From Pseudoips prasinana (lineage: Eukaryota; Arthropoda; Insecta; Lepidoptera; Nolidae): DNA of 64,000 nucleotides. The stretch lies in the NCBI GenBank assembly GCA_951640165.1, contig OX621236.1:34542948-34606947 (forward strand). The letters run 5' to 3'. The notes beneath the pieces were generated by a model. That model saw only the letters and a program-made list of their open reading frames with translations. It was not told where the DNA came from and ran no database searches. Within the stretch, counting starts at the first letter, position 1. Every line of letters starts with the position of its first letter. Both the position numbers and the translations under genes were made by a program. Below, piece by piece: positions 43,890-55,125 of this stretch.

Positions 43890-44635
43890 ATAAATTGAAA
43901 CTATGTCTACACTTCTAAATTATAATTCTGTGATGTGCGATGAAGTGTACCTATCCACCTATCTATCTAAGAAAAAGTAAGGTAATGTTTCGTAGGAAAA
44001 ACGTATTATAAAATAAAGTACTTATTCTTAGATAAAGAAGGATAAAATGACATGATAAAATATAGAAAATATAGTTAAATACTATATTTTATTTGTTGTA
44101 TCTCTCGAAATCTTTAAATATTGTTATGTCATTTAATTACTCATCATTCTATATTTTCGTTGTTACCAATATTCTGTCCTTCTTCAATTTCTCTTTTCAA
44201 CCTTCATCAATCATAATCTTGCAAATAAATCCTGCAATAATCACCTGATTTATTATTACGATTGCGATTATTGACAACAGTTAAAGACTGCCGTTTTCCA
44301 TATATTACTATTGCACCATTTTAATGGATAAGGTTATATATATATATATATATAATATGTCCCACATTTTCCCAAGCATACCTGTTACTCATAATCATAA
44401 AAATAAAATTGCGTACGCTAAGCGTTCGATTTATCAATCTTTTAGTTTATTATATAACTAATAAGTATCAAAATTGGTTCACAAACACTTTTGTTGGCGG
44501 CAGCATCTAAACGATAAAAACTATTTGGAATTATTGTTTCACTTCTATTTTTACTTTGATTTTTAATTTCTATTTTTTGTTTGTTCATTTTATCTTATTT
44601 TTAATGTAATAGTTATATTCATCTCTCTCGGGAAA
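43890..44635. other. Stretch without recognised feature
   Basis: AT-rich, including a (TA)n run at about 44335-44354. Confidence 0.5.
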
Positions 44636-44639
44636 TTTC

Positions 44640-44790
44640 GAAACGTTTGATTGACGCTTCCCGTGACCAGAGAGCTGGCCTTTTTTTGGGTCAAAGAATC
44701 AGCATTGCCATACAGCGTGGCAATGCGGCCAGCCTTCTGGGCACGTTACCTCCCGACGATGCGGAGGAATTCTACGACGCCCTATAACTT
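44640..44790 (+). pseudogene. LINE RT extreme C-terminus
   Basis: Open stretch reads RAGLFLGQRISIAIQRGN then AASLLGTLPPDDAEEFYDAL and a stop. This type of tail is known from lepidopteran non-LTR elements; the clade is not determined. Confidence 0.6.
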
Positions 44791-45061
44791 AGTTATAGTA
44801 GTTAGTTATTATAGTTAATTTAGCTGATATTTTTCTTTTTAGTTAAGTTAATTATTTAAATATGTATTTCTTTATTTTCACTTAATAATTGAATAAAGTA
44901 TATTCTCTCTTTCTCAAATATTGTTAAGTATGGAATTAGGGAAGGAGCGAGACAACCCCAACACAGGTTACTTACTGGGGCTGTTTCATTCACATTTGCT
45001 GATGTAACCATTTGAGACGCAATGAACATTTTTCATAAAAAAAAAACAAATTGATGTGAGA

Positions 45062-45760
45062 AGACTCAATTCTTAGCTTGCCACGGATTCACCGTACGGA
45101 AACCGGGTCCATCACGTGGAGGGAATACTCGACAAAGTCTGAGACTTGCGACTCCGATGTAGGTTTAAGGGGGCCGCGGTGGCAGTATGAGAAGTGTCCT
45201 CTACTGCCGCCACGTGCAAGCAGCCCCGGGAAGACAGCGAACTGTTTGTGGCGCAGTCGCTGTGCCGTACTGGCAGGAGTCGGCAAATGGGGAGGGCAAC
45301 CCACAGCTCTCCCCGGGTGCGTGTCCCGACCATCTGGGACACGGCGCAAAAGGGGGGCACCGGAGCAGCATACCCGCGTTCCCGGGGCTCCCCGTATCAG
45401 GCGCCAGAAGAAGTCCACGGCAGGTTAGGTTTAGTCGGTGCGAGTCCGACATACCCACCCGCAGACACTTTTTGCGGGTGGCATGCATTAGCATTCCCCC
45501 TGCATTATCACAAAAAAAAAAAGGATTAATGGGGCCCTCTGTGATGCATCGACGCTCACCTTCTCTGTCTCTCAGTGTTCCCCACTCTTCTTAGCGAAAT
45601 TTGGTAAGATCCTAACAAAGCCGCTTTGGATACTCATTCTAATATAGAACTTACGGAAGTTCTTGATAATCCTAGGTCTTTAAATAGGTTATAGAGGTAT
45701 TTTGCTGAAATACCCCTCGCATGCACTTCCACGGCATATAATTTAACCTCAAAACCGTTT
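45062..45760 (+). repeat. Repeat family I, interrupted by the GC-rich element
   Basis: Flanks 45062-45175 and 45537-45760 together match the continuous minus-strand copy at 23035-23415. Confidence 0.75.
45176..45525 (+). mobile_element. GC-rich poly(A)-tailed element (SINE or LINE 3' end)
   Basis: About 350 bp, GC-rich, ending with 11 A at 45512-45522. It is flanked by TTAAGGGGGCC (45165-45175) and TTAATGGGGCC (45526-45536), a target duplication with one difference, and absent from the sister copy at 23035-23415. Several overlapping open frames arise simply from high GC content. Related copies are at 3435-3695, 18045-18130 and 48607-48940. Confidence 0.8.
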
Positions 45761-46039
45761 CTGGTTGATTATAATTACATTTTTATATTTCTCTATTGAT
45801 ATTGCAGTATTCAAATATTTAATACTGAACTACTATTTTCTCAAGTGGACAACAATTACCTAAAACACTGTACTAAATCATATACTGTAGAATGTAAATA
45901 ACGTTTGAAATATACTACCTTTTAGAACAATTAAAACGAACAGGTGTTTATTCAGAGCACGTCGGTTTTATATGCGGATTTTCAGGGTAATAAAGTTGTA
46001 CGAAATAAAATATTTAATTTTGACGAAGTCAAGGGTGAA

Positions 46040-46700
46040 ATAACACTTAAAAGGAATATAAAAGCTTAAATATCTGGGGCATATAGTCTCAGAGGACTTA
46101 AAAGATGAGCTGGACATTGAAAGGGAACGGAGGGCATTGGCAGTGCGAGGCAATATGTTGGCCCATAGATTCACACGCTGTAATGCTCAGGTAAAATTAA
46201 CACTCTTCAGAGCGTTCTGCCAAAGTTTTTATACGTGTGCTCTATGGACAAACTTTACATCTAGGTCATATAACGCATTTAGAGTCCAGTATAACAATAC
46301 CTTCAGGGCTCTGCTGAGGCTTTCTCGCTACTGTAGCGTTTCAGGCATGTTTGCAGATGCTGGCATAGATGATTTTTATGCCATCATACGCAAAAAGTCA
46401 GCCTCTTTAGTACGTAGGATGAGAGGGAGCTGCAATGGAGTTCTGAGGATGATTGCTGAGCGGATGGATGCCGATGTTTTAAAAAGATTTGCTGATCTTC
46501 ATGTCAATACTAACATAGTTTATAAGTCTAAATAATTTACTAACACTAGCTTGTCAATTATTACTATTATTATTGTTATTTATTATGAAATTGTATTTAT
46601 TGTGAAATTATTATTATTATTGTATTGTGATCTCCATATGGACTAATTTGTCTGAAATAAAAGATTTTTATTTTTATTTTATTTTATTTATTATTTTATT
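46040..46700 (+). pseudogene. Non-LTR LINE, RT C-terminus and 3' end
   Basis: The frame starts near 46060 as LGHIVSEDLKDELDIERE, continues ALAVRGNMLAHRF, and stays open to VNTNIVYKSK at 46535. A 3' region follows, ending in (TTTTA)n at about 46660-46690. The palm domain is missing. The wording differs from the jockey/CR1 copies, so this is another clade. Confidence 0.7.
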
Positions 46701-46852
46701 TAGGGAAGTGAAAAGCATTTAATTAATATATTTCCAACCTTGGGCCCAAATCTTCTTAATAAAACATTCATCAATAATCGGCTTTAGAACTCTGTGACTT
46801 GTTTTTAGTATTCTGTGGTAGATGACGGGTGCCATTAGCGAAGATAGATTAT

Positions 46853-46993
46853 GTACAGATGCCAGCATATCTAGCTACTCCAATATGTCAAATTTCTTTT
46901 ATAGATTTTCAACTTTATCACAAAAGCATAAGGTTCACTTTCAATTGGGGAAATTTTACAGATTGGAGTAGCTTGATGTGCTGGCGTCTGTAC
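46853..46993 (-). mobile_element. 141-bp TIR MITE, copy 7
   Basis: Reverse orientation, GTACAGATGCCAGCATATC at the left and GGCGTCTGTAC at the right, full 141 bp. Confidence 0.88.
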
Positions 46994-48606
46994 ATTCATT
47001 TCGGAGGCCCAGTACACAATATTAGAATATATCTATTAAAAATGAATACAAGGAAGTTAATCCCACATAAATTTTGTTAATATTGCTGTTACGATTTATA
47101 AAGAAATCATTATTAAAAAGTCTTGTGACGAAATATTAAAATGCTGACCGAGACCAGTCAGTACAAGGGCATAACCAAACGTTTTAAAGGTGAGTTTACT
47201 TGCATGCTGAATGTCGCTGTCACTCGACTACCGGGCGTGCCGATGTACTTGTAGCTTCATCCAAAGTGCCAGTTGCGTCAGACCTAACTAAACGTAGGTT
47301 TATAATAATCTTTGAAAGTAATTTATGTATGCTCTCAATTATAACAGACTGTTTATGTAACACCACAGATTAGTTTATGCTAGGGATCTTATATCCATAT
47401 AGGATAGGTCCCAAGTTAACAACGTGCAGGTCGATGTCGAGCGCCAGATGTTTGCATGGTCTATGTACTATTTAGTATTGTGGTAACCTGAAGCCATAGG
47501 AATACGTTTAATGTGGGTCTTAATCCTTGTATCAGGCACTGTTAGTATATGAGTAGGTATGTATAATTTATATTATTTTTATAAACCATATACAAACCAA
47601 TACAATTTCCTATGAATGGTTTATTAGTTTTTCTAATTTGGCATGGCTAGCCTAAATTCTGGTGTTAGCTACGTTGTACTAAAAAAATCCAACAAACGGA
47701 ACCCCTTGATTCTACCCCCCTAGGTGATATCAATTAAATTCAAATTCAAATAATTTATTTCGGAAAAAATATCCATAAAATATAATGTTAGTATAACTTA
47801 GCCTAATGTTGGTATCAATTATATTAAGGGTGTCTGGACTCTTACCCACCTGTGTAAAAGGGGTGAGTCCCACCGGTCTGAAAACACATTCAGGATGCCA
47901 TTGGAGGAGAAGCGCAAGCGCTCCATTATGGAAGCGCAGCGCCTCCGCGAGATCGCGGCGGCGCGGCCGATTATCAGCGTTGTGATTTGACTTCACTGTT
48001 AATCTGTTTCCTGCTCTGACTCTTCAAGATCCTATTAATTTCGCTTTTAAAACTTGTTCTACCAGTTCAAGTTCAAGTTTTCCAATCCCATTTCTTCCAA
48101 AGTTGTAAAGGCAATGTTTACAATAACACTTGTAATACTTAAGAACCTATCCTGAGAAAAGGTCACACGTAATATTTAAAGCTTTCTAATTAATTCTGAG
48201 TCATGAGAAGCTGACGTTAATTAAACCCTTTATTATTCTTGAAGTTTGCCGCCAAACTTGTATGTTCACATCATAACTTTTTTAATAAATGTAATATTCA
48301 TCTTCTAGAGCGTTTAAGGGCAATTTCTTAAATTAAAATTGTTGCAGCATACAACGTGGCCACATTTACTGCCTTCTTAAGTTTCGTCCACAATTTATAT
48401 ATAATATAATGATGTTAATTTCAAAGTCAACAATTATAATTTGCATTTTATATTTATCAGCTTGTTAAGTTTCTTTGATTTTTTTTTCTTTTTTAATTTA
48501 TTTATACACAGACGTAACAATTTTGTAATTAACACTTTAATATACTCGCCAGTAGCCTTGCTGCTACGGAACGCTTCATGGGTGAGTCCGACTCGCACTT
48601 GGCCGG
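46994..48606. other. Mostly unrecognised stretch
   Basis: A short transposon-like block at about 47760-47990 has a GC-rich end ('ggcgcggccgattatcagcg') after 'aggagaagcgcaagcgctcc'; its family is unknown to me. The rest is AT-rich and featureless. Confidence 0.45.
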
Positions 48607-48940
48607 TTTTTTTTTGATAAGGCAGGTGGAATGCCTACGCATGCCACCCGCAAAAAGTGTCTGCGGGTGGGTATATCGGACTCGCACCGATTAAACCTAA
48701 CCTGGCGTGGACTTCTCTTGGCGCCTGATGGGGGGAGCGCGGGAACGCGGATATGGTGTCCCCCTTTCGCGGCATGTCCCTGATGGTTGGAACACGTACC
48801 CTGGGAGGGCTCTGGATTCCCCTACCCTTTTGCCGCAGTGGCACAGCGACTGAGCCACAAACAGATCGCTGACATCTCGGAGCTGCTTTCACAAGGCGGC
48901 AGTAGAGGACACTTCGCACACCGCCACGGCAGCCCCGAGG
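48607..48940 (-). mobile_element. GC-rich poly(A)-tailed element
   Basis: Reverse copy of 45176-45525, with its poly(A) seen as T9 at 48607-48615 and the same 'cccgcaaaaagtgtctgcgg' hairpin near the tail. Confidence 0.8.
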
Positions 48941-49115
48941 GGACCATCTGTTGGTTCTGCACTTTATCTCTTTCCAGCCGTGCCATCGGATTATGAGTAT
49001 GAGAAAACCTAGAGTGCACCTGCGTTTGCGCACAGAAACGTGCACTATATCTTTGCAAATTTGGCAAGACCCCGTTGAAGATGGCCACCGTAGAGGAAAC
49101 GGGACTAGGAGAAGT
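48941..49115 (+). repeat. SINE-C-like 3' fragment
   Basis: 'ctctttccagccgtgccatc', 'gagtgcacctgcgtttgcgc' and 'gatggccaccgtagaggaaa' match the second half of SINE-C in forward orientation. The GC-rich element abuts or interrupts it. Confidence 0.55.
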
Positions 49116-49179
49116 ACTATTTGTTTATTAATATAAATTTCAATAATTAAAATGAAATATAAATTTCAATAATTAAACC

Positions 49180-49420
49180 TAAACATAATCTCCTTGACAA
49201 TAACTTAATACAAGCTAGCTAAATATCACTACTATTATAAAATAAATTGTATAAATGTTTTAACATTCCATGTACCTAAATATCTGTAATAAGTAACTAG
49301 AAATAATAACTGTATTACTACAAACATGATCTGACTATTTACAAGCGATTCTTTAAAGTCTACGTGAATAAAAAACTTTATTACTTTTATTTTTTTTATT
49401 TTATGAATAGGTATTTTAAA
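49180..49420 (+). repeat. LINE 3' tail-like repeat
   Basis: 'tatttacaagcgattcttta', 'aagtctacgtgaataaaaaa' and a T/A-rich tail, shared in reverse with 39420-39680 and weakly with 15630-15700. Confidence 0.5.
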
Positions 49421-49424
49421 AAGA

Positions 49425-50335
49425 GACTAAAGTAAGTATCTACTAAATATTAGGTTACGCGGATATTGATGACGCATGAAAACTTTCTATCTAAATGCGT
49501 AAGTATATATTATAATTATAAGACATCACAATCAGGGTACTGAACTCCGAACTCGTATATCTCATTCAAAGATTATTTAGATTGAAAGATGAGTCGCATT
49601 TTGGTCATGTAAAAATGTTTTTCCGTTTGAAATTTAATCTGAGTGCCGACTAAATTATTCATCTCAAATTTTTGCGAACAGCCACGAGAATATTATTATT
49701 TTGGTATTCTGCCGCAAAAGTAAAGATAAATTTTAGATGTGAAGTCTTAAAAATTAACATAAGTAAATACAGGGTGATTATGTTCTTTTTTTTAATGGAA
49801 CAAGCATACGAAGGATCTATTGGTAAATGGTTACTGTAGTCTATGATGCTTACGACACAAACGGCACGTCGACGACGTTTTTATTTTCTCCCCCAAAGGC
49901 AATTAATGCTAAAATTAATACTTAATCGGACAACCCATCGTGCAAATAATGAGTACTGCTTAATCATTTCACCAAATCTTGTATGCATGCTCTCTTGACT
50001 ATGTTCGGACTGTCTCAACTGGGCCGTGTTGAAACCGGTAGTAGAGACAACCGCTGACTCTGTTTCGCGGTTCTTGTCAATTACGGTGCATTGGATGGTG
50101 GAAGCATTAAATCGCGACCATAGTTTTAAACACAAGGTCCACTATAATAATAATATTGAATTCTTACTTTAATATAGGTAGAATCAGATGAAGTAAAATT
50201 TTACTAAAACTTCGATAGTTAAAACTATAAATAATCTCTTTGACAAATACTTAAATAAGCTAAGTATCTAAATTGTTCCGTTCATTAATTACATGTTATT
50301 TCTAAATGTTTTCACACAAGCCGCATATCCAAATC
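49425..50335. other. Stretch without recognised feature
   Basis: AT-rich; an open minus-strand frame at 49881-50135 has no recognisable content. Confidence 0.45.
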
Positions 50336-50339
50336 CTTA

Positions 50340-50720
50340 CCAATATTATAAATGCGAAAGTAACACCGTCTCGTCTGTCTGTCTCGCTGCCTGTCTGGCG
50401 CTTTCACGCCAAAACTACTGAAACTATTGATACGAAATTTGGTACACAGATAGTCTAAAGCCTGAAAAAGGACATATCCTACTTTTTAATGCGTAAAAAG
50501 GGTTGGTAAGGGTCGAAAAGGAGAATGAAAAGTTGTATGAAAATATCGTAATTTTAAGAGCTAGAAGCTTGAAACTTATTGTTTAGGTGTTGACTTGATA
50601 TAAATAAATATGACATACAAAGTTTGTAAAAGTTTTACCCTCCAGGATGTAAAACAACAATAGGTAAAAGGGGATGAAATTTTGTATAGAAATATGTAAG
50701 GTATGTGAATGTTTTATGAG
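50340..50720 (+). mobile_element. Helitron-like 5' part
   Basis: 'caatattataaatgcgaaag' then 'tctgtctgtctcgctgcctg', 'gccaaaactactgaaact' and several lines of typical interior. No CTAG end seen. Confidence 0.45.
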
Positions 50721-50952
50721 TTTGAATTGATATCACTATCTATTTCCATTATTTATAACTTTTCTCGCTAAATATGAAGTAGCAAAGTTCTACAATGGTA
50801 CAAATTGCTCCTCGCTTGTTTCTTTTGCCACCCAATCGTTTTTATTCGCTCGATTTTTATTTTCAGCCAGTATCGGTTTGATCTAATGGCAAATTAATAA
50901 CATTTTATCTGTTTTATAATAAATTATATATAAAACCTAATTTGTATCCTCA

Positions 50953-53900
50953 AGTCAAGTCAAGTCAATCAGCCTATCGCAGTCCACTGCTGGACATAAG
51001 CCTCTCCTAACACGCGCCATTGCACACGGTCCTCCGCCTTCCGCATCCAGTCTGTCCCAGCGACCCTTTTGAGGTCGTCGGTCCACCTAGCTGGGGGCCG
51101 TCCTACCTTACGCTTACCAAGTCGCGGTCTCCACTCTAGAACACGTTTGCTCCATCGGCCGTCGGTCCTTCTGCAGATGTGACCAGCCCATTGCCACTTT
51201 AGCTTGCTAAGTCTGCGAGCTATGTCGGTAACTTTGGTTCTTTGTCGGATTACTTCGTTACGAATTTTATCCTTCAAAGAGACGCCGAGCATAGCCCGCT
51301 CCATAGCTCGCTGTGCGACTTTCAATTTATGGATTAGTCCCACTGTGAGTGTCCACGTCTCAGCACCGTAGGTCATAACAGGTAGGACGCATTGGTTGTA
51401 GACTTTAGACTTCAGACATTGCGGTAAAGGCGAGGAGAAGACATGGCGTAGTTTGCCAAATGCTGCCCAACCCAACTGGATCCTGCGGTTGATTTCTTTC
51501 TCGAAGTTGTTTCTACCCAATTGGACAACTTGTCCAAGGTAGACATACTCCCGAACAACTTCGAGCATCGAACCATCGACGTAGATTGGTCCCGGCGTGA
51601 CATGTTCATTGAACATGATCTTGGTTTTATCCAAGTTCATGCCGAGACCGACACCTCGAGAGGCTCCATTTAGGCTTTGCAGCATTTCGCTTAACTGTTC
51701 CAGTGACTCTGCAACGATGACGATATCATCGGCGAACCGAAGGTGTGAGATGTATTCGCCGTTGATGTTAATGCCCCGTCCAGTCCAGTCCAGCGTCTTG
51801 AAGACGTCTTCGAGCGCGTTGGTGAAGAGCTTAGGGGATATTACATCCCCCTGTCTCACCCCTCGACGCAGCTCGATCGGGCTGGTCTTTTGGTCCTGGA
51901 CCTGGACGGTCATTGTGGCGGTATCATACAGACATCTCAGCACCTCGATATAGCGCCAATCGATGCGACATCGCTGCAGAGCATCCAAAACCGCCCAGGT
52001 TTCGATGGAGTCGAAGGCTTTCTCGTAGTCCACGAAGGCCATACACAGCGGCTGATTGTACTCTTCAGTCTTCTGTACAATCTGCCGAACAGTATGGATG
52101 TGGTCTACGGTGCTGTAGCCTTTTCGAAACCCGGCTTGTTCCGGAGGCTGGAACTCGTCAAGTCTTCTGGCGAGGCGGTTTGTGAGTACTCTCGAGAACA
52201 ACTTGTAAACGTGGCTCAGCAGTGAGATGGGTCTGTAGTTCTTCAGCAAGGTTTTGTCACCTTTTTTGAAGAACAGAACCACCGCACTCCCGCTCCACGC
52301 TTGAGGTGTTAAGCCCTGGTGAATGACGGAATTAAAGAGACTCGCTAGCTCTTTCAGGATTGGAATCCCGCCTGCCTTCAGGAGCTCAGTGGTGATTCCG
52401 TCATCACCTGGCGACTTGTTGTTCTTAAGCTGCTCGAGAGCCACTCTGACCTCGTCCTGGTTGACATCAGGGATGTCTTCCGTGTAATGGCGTGTGAGTG
52501 GGGCTCTGTGGTCGTCAGCGCTGGGCCTCGTGGGTTTAGTCGTCCGTGATGCGTACAGGTCTTTGTAGAAACTCTCAATTTCCTCGAGTATCTCGAACTT
52601 GGAGGTCACGGTTTTGCCATCCGCAGTTTTAAGTTTCGTCAGATGAGATCTACCTATCTGGCGAGCAAAAACTTTGGTGCCTCTGTTCTGTTCAATCGCA
52701 GCCGCGATGGCGCGGGTGTTGGAACATCGGAGGTCACGTCGCACCAGCTTCCGGATCTTCCGGTTGAGGTTTCTCCCATCCAGCGAATACGCCAGCGTGG
52801 ATGACATTTCCCGTCTCTGCCTCATAAGTTCGAGAGTCTCGAGCGAGAGTTTAGACTCTCTGTTACCGCTTTTTCCGGGAAACACCCTTCGAGACACATC
52901 CTGTATCGTTTTGACCACTGTGTCGGTTTTCTCGTCAACATTGCCTTCGGTTTCCAGTAGGTCGAAACGGTTTTGAAGCTCAAGTTGGAACTTTTCGGAC
53001 CCTAAAGCTAATTGAGGCGCAGTAGGTCTGAGAGTAGACTTCATCATGCGCCTCCTTTCGGCCCTGAAGTCTATATTTAGAGCGCCTCGAACAAGTCGGT
53101 GATCGCTGCCGGTATTAAACCTGTTGATCACGGAGACGTCTCTAAATATAGACCTCCTGTCAGTCATGATGAAGTCTATCTCGTTCCTCGTCACAGTGTC
53201 GGGGCTTCGCCATGTCCACTTTCTATGAGGCTTCTTCTTAAAGAACGAGTTCATTAAGAAGAGCCTCTGTGACTCCAGAAAGTTGATGAGCATTTGCCCC
53301 CTGTGGTTTCGGCGCCCCACGCCGTGGGATCCGATTACCGTTTCGCCGCGTTCTTGTACTCCCACTTTGGCATTGAAGTCCCCCATAACAACGTTGTAGT
53401 GAGCCTTGGTGGTACCATGTAATGCCTTGGCTATGTCTTCGTACATGGCTTCGGCTATTTCGTCGCAGTATGTCGAGGTCGGCGCATATACCTGTACCAC
53501 CTTCAGGGTGTACCTGTTGGTGATTTTAATTATGAGGTACGCTACCCGTGTCGACACACTACTGACTTCTACAACGTTGCTAGTGAGAGCTTTGTTGACT
53601 AGGAAACCAACACCGCCCTGAGAAGGCCGATCACCTTCCCGAAAGTAGAACAGGTGGCCTGACTCAAGGGTTATCGTGTCTTCGCCCTGTCTTCGGACTT
53701 CAGATAACCCCAATATGTGCCAGTTTATGCGACCTAGTTCTACCTCGAGTTCGGTGAGGTGTTGGTCCAGCCGTAGAGAGCGTCCATTATACGTTGCCAG
53801 GGTCAGATGTTTTGGGTAGCCTTTTTCCGTAGCCCGGAGATTCTTCGCACCCCCTGCCCCGCTGTTACCGCGACCGCTACCGTGGCTGCGGACAGTGGGA

Positions 53901-54155
53901 CGACCGGGAACTGGGGGCCTTTGTTTTGGGTGCCTTATCATTTCATTTGAGTGTTGGAGGTGTTTGGCCTACTATACCACGCTGGCCAGACGGGTTGGTA
54001 TAGGGTTTATTTCGAATTTTCCTTTTCTGGTTGTTGGTCAGATGCCGATGACATTTCTACCTTTGGTGGACTTTTACCACCAGCCTAGTAGGAGTAAGGC
54101 TACTGGGGCATTCAAAGTTTTTCTGTCGCTTCCAGCCCAGTATGGAAGAGACACG
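50953..54155 (-). mobile_element. Full-length RTE retrotransposon (about 3.2 kb) with target duplication
   Basis: Flanked by identical TTGTATCCTCA at 50942-50952 and 54156-54166. It has a 214-bp 5' leader, one open frame (53941-50969), and a very short 3' end that passes into a (TTGAC)n tail, the layout of RTE elements. It appears recent because neither the duplication nor the frame has decayed. Confidence 0.93.
50969..53941 (-). CDS. RTE endonuclease-reverse transcriptase, 990 residues
   Basis: A single protein that nicks chromosomal DNA and primes reverse transcription of its own RNA. The N-terminal 45 residues are basic. The apurinic-type endonuclease follows: N52 in LATYNGRS, E81 in GLSEVRRQ, D188-N190 in VMGDFNAK, D280-H281 in GSDHRLV. 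The RT has GDDGITTELLKAG (512-524), NYRPISLL (568-575), QAGFRKGYST (602-611), first catalytic Asp 638 in FVDYEKAFD, GVRQGDVISP (694-703) and FADD at 736-739. The C-terminal region has YGAETWTL and RPPARWTDDL. All catalytic residues are present and there is no stop. The start ATG at 53941 is the first after an in-frame TAG at 53971, so it is well supported. RTE elements lack a separate ORF1. Confidence 0.95.
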   Translation of the reverse strand: MIRHPKQRPPVPGRPTVRSHGSGRGNSGAGGAKNLRATEKGYPKHLTLATYNGRSLRLDQHLTELEVELGRINWHILGLSEVRRQGEDTITLESGHLFYFREGDRPSQGGVGFLVNKALTSNVVEVSSVSTRVAYLIIKITNRYTLKVVQVYAPTSTYCDEIAEAMYEDIAKALHGTTKAHYNVVMGDFNAKVGVQERGETVIGSHGVGRRNHRGQMLINFLESQRLFLMNSFFKKKPHRKWTWRSPDTVTRNEIDFIMTDRRSIFRDVSVINRFNTGSDHRLVRGALNIDFRAERRRMMKSTLRPTAPQLALGSEKFQLELQNRFDLLETEGNVDEKTDTVVKTIQDVSRRVFPGKSGNRESKLSLETLELMRQRREMSSTLAYSLDGRNLNRKIRKLVRRDLRCSNTRAIAAAIEQNRGTKVFARQIGRSHLTKLKTADGKTVTSKFEILEEIESFYKDLYASRTTKPTRPSADDHRAPLTRHYTEDIPDVNQDEVRVALEQLKNNKSPGDDGITTELLKAGGIPILKELASLFNSVIHQGLTPQAWSGSAVVLFFKKGDKTLLKNYRPISLLSHVYKLFSRVLTNRLARRLDEFQPPEQAGFRKGYSTVDHIHTVRQIVQKTEEYNQPLCMAFVDYEKAFDSIETWAVLDALQRCRIDWRYIEVLRCLYDTATMTVQVQDQKTSPIELRRGVRQGDVISPKLFTNALEDVFKTLDWTGRGININGEYISHLRFADDIVIVAESLEQLSEMLQSLNGASRGVGLGMNLDKTKIMFNEHVTPGPIYVDGSMLEVVREYVYLGQVVQLGRNNFEKEINRRIQLGWAAFGKLRHVFSSPLPQCLKSKVYNQCVLPVMTYGAETWTLTVGLIHKLKVAQRAMERAMLGVSLKDKIRNEVIRQRTKVTDIARRLSKLKWQWAGHICRRTDGRWSKRVLEWRPRLGKRKVGRPPARWTDDLKRVAGTDWMRKAEDRVQWRVLGEAYVQQWTAIG

Positions 54156-54166
54156 TTGTATCCTCA

Positions 54167-54440
54167 CCTAGGACAAATCTGTGTCTGGGTGTAGTTTAAG
54201 CACAATAATCATGTACACACGGCTACATATCAAGCTATACATTTCCAGTATAAGCTGACCTCGCGTTGTACAGGATTTCCATACAATGAGAGGTCAGCTT
54301 ATACTGGAAAAGTATAGCTTGATATGTAGCCGTGTTAGTACATATTTAGAAATATTTATGTTTATCAGTTGTCTGGTTGCTATACAGGCTCTGCCTAATT
54401 TAGAATCGGATGGCAGTGTGTAAATTGTCCCAAGATATTT
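54167..54440 (+). repeat. SINE-A, split by a fold-back MITE
   Basis: 'ggacaaatctgtgtctgggt' before and 'tatgtttatcagttgtctgg' after the MITE at 54217-54335. The RTE also inserted at its left edge. Confidence 0.65.
54217..54335 (+). mobile_element. Fold-back MITE
   Basis: Two arms of about 47 bp begin ACACGGCTACATATCAAGC and its complement, around a centre of about 27 bp. TA is present just outside each end. Not the same family as the 141-bp MITE. Confidence 0.75.
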
Positions 54441-54454
54441 ATATCCTTGCTTTT

Positions 54455-54620
54455 CAGTTTTCAGAGATAGTGTGCATGAACATGTATGTTTGTCCTGAGT
54501 CTGGATGTAATTATATATATAGGTATGTATTTACAAAAGAAAAGTAGTGTATGTAGTATATCAGTTATCTGGTTTCCATAGTACAAGCTCTGCTAACTTT
54601 GGAATCAGATGGCTGTGTTT
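54455..54620 (+). repeat. SINE-A, 5'-truncated
   Basis: 'tgtcctgagtctggatgtaa', 'gtacaagctctgctaacttt' and so on, without head. Confidence 0.65.
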
Positions 54621-54624
54621 TTTT

Positions 54625-54735
54625 TAAGACAACCTGTGTCGCGGTTTATTTACAAACATATAATTGACGGACACAAAGTACATCCAGACTCAGAACAACT
54701 ATTTATGGGTGTGTAAATAATATCCCACGATATTA
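54625..54735 (-). repeat. SINE-B fragment
   Basis: 'aacctgtgtcgcggtttatt' and 'catccagactcagaacaact' with a T-rich junction; the head is missing. Confidence 0.6.
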
Positions 54736-55125
54736 TTATAAATAAACTTAATAACTCTTTATTTAAATATAACAGAAAAATTACAGCGAACCTTTTAACA
54801 AGCACAGATTTTTAATCATCAAAAAGCCTTCATAAACAAACTTGTAGGTCAAGTTTTTAGAGGTAACTAACTAAGTAACTTTTTACGGCTAAGTAAGGCA
54901 CGAAAAATGAATTCGCATGCCGAGGGTTCGGTATGAGAGTAATTTTTTATGATCTCTGGCGGCCTTAATCACACTTAGGTTAGAACATTAACATAACAAA
55001 GCTATTACGTGGGGTGTATTGTGCAAGTTAGAGGCAGGAACATGTATATTCGTAGAAAGCTTCACCTTGCTTGCCTTCTTTTCGGTGTAATTGGAAGTAA
55101 GTGCCCATCATACTAGTCCAAGAGC

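Noticed and set aside
45078..45594. Six or more overlapping GC-rich frames
   Set aside because: They lie within a poly(A)-tailed repeat and overlap on both strands; caused by GC content.
51597..52225. Plus-strand frames opposite the RTE
   Set aside because: Shadow frames of the 990-residue RTE protein.
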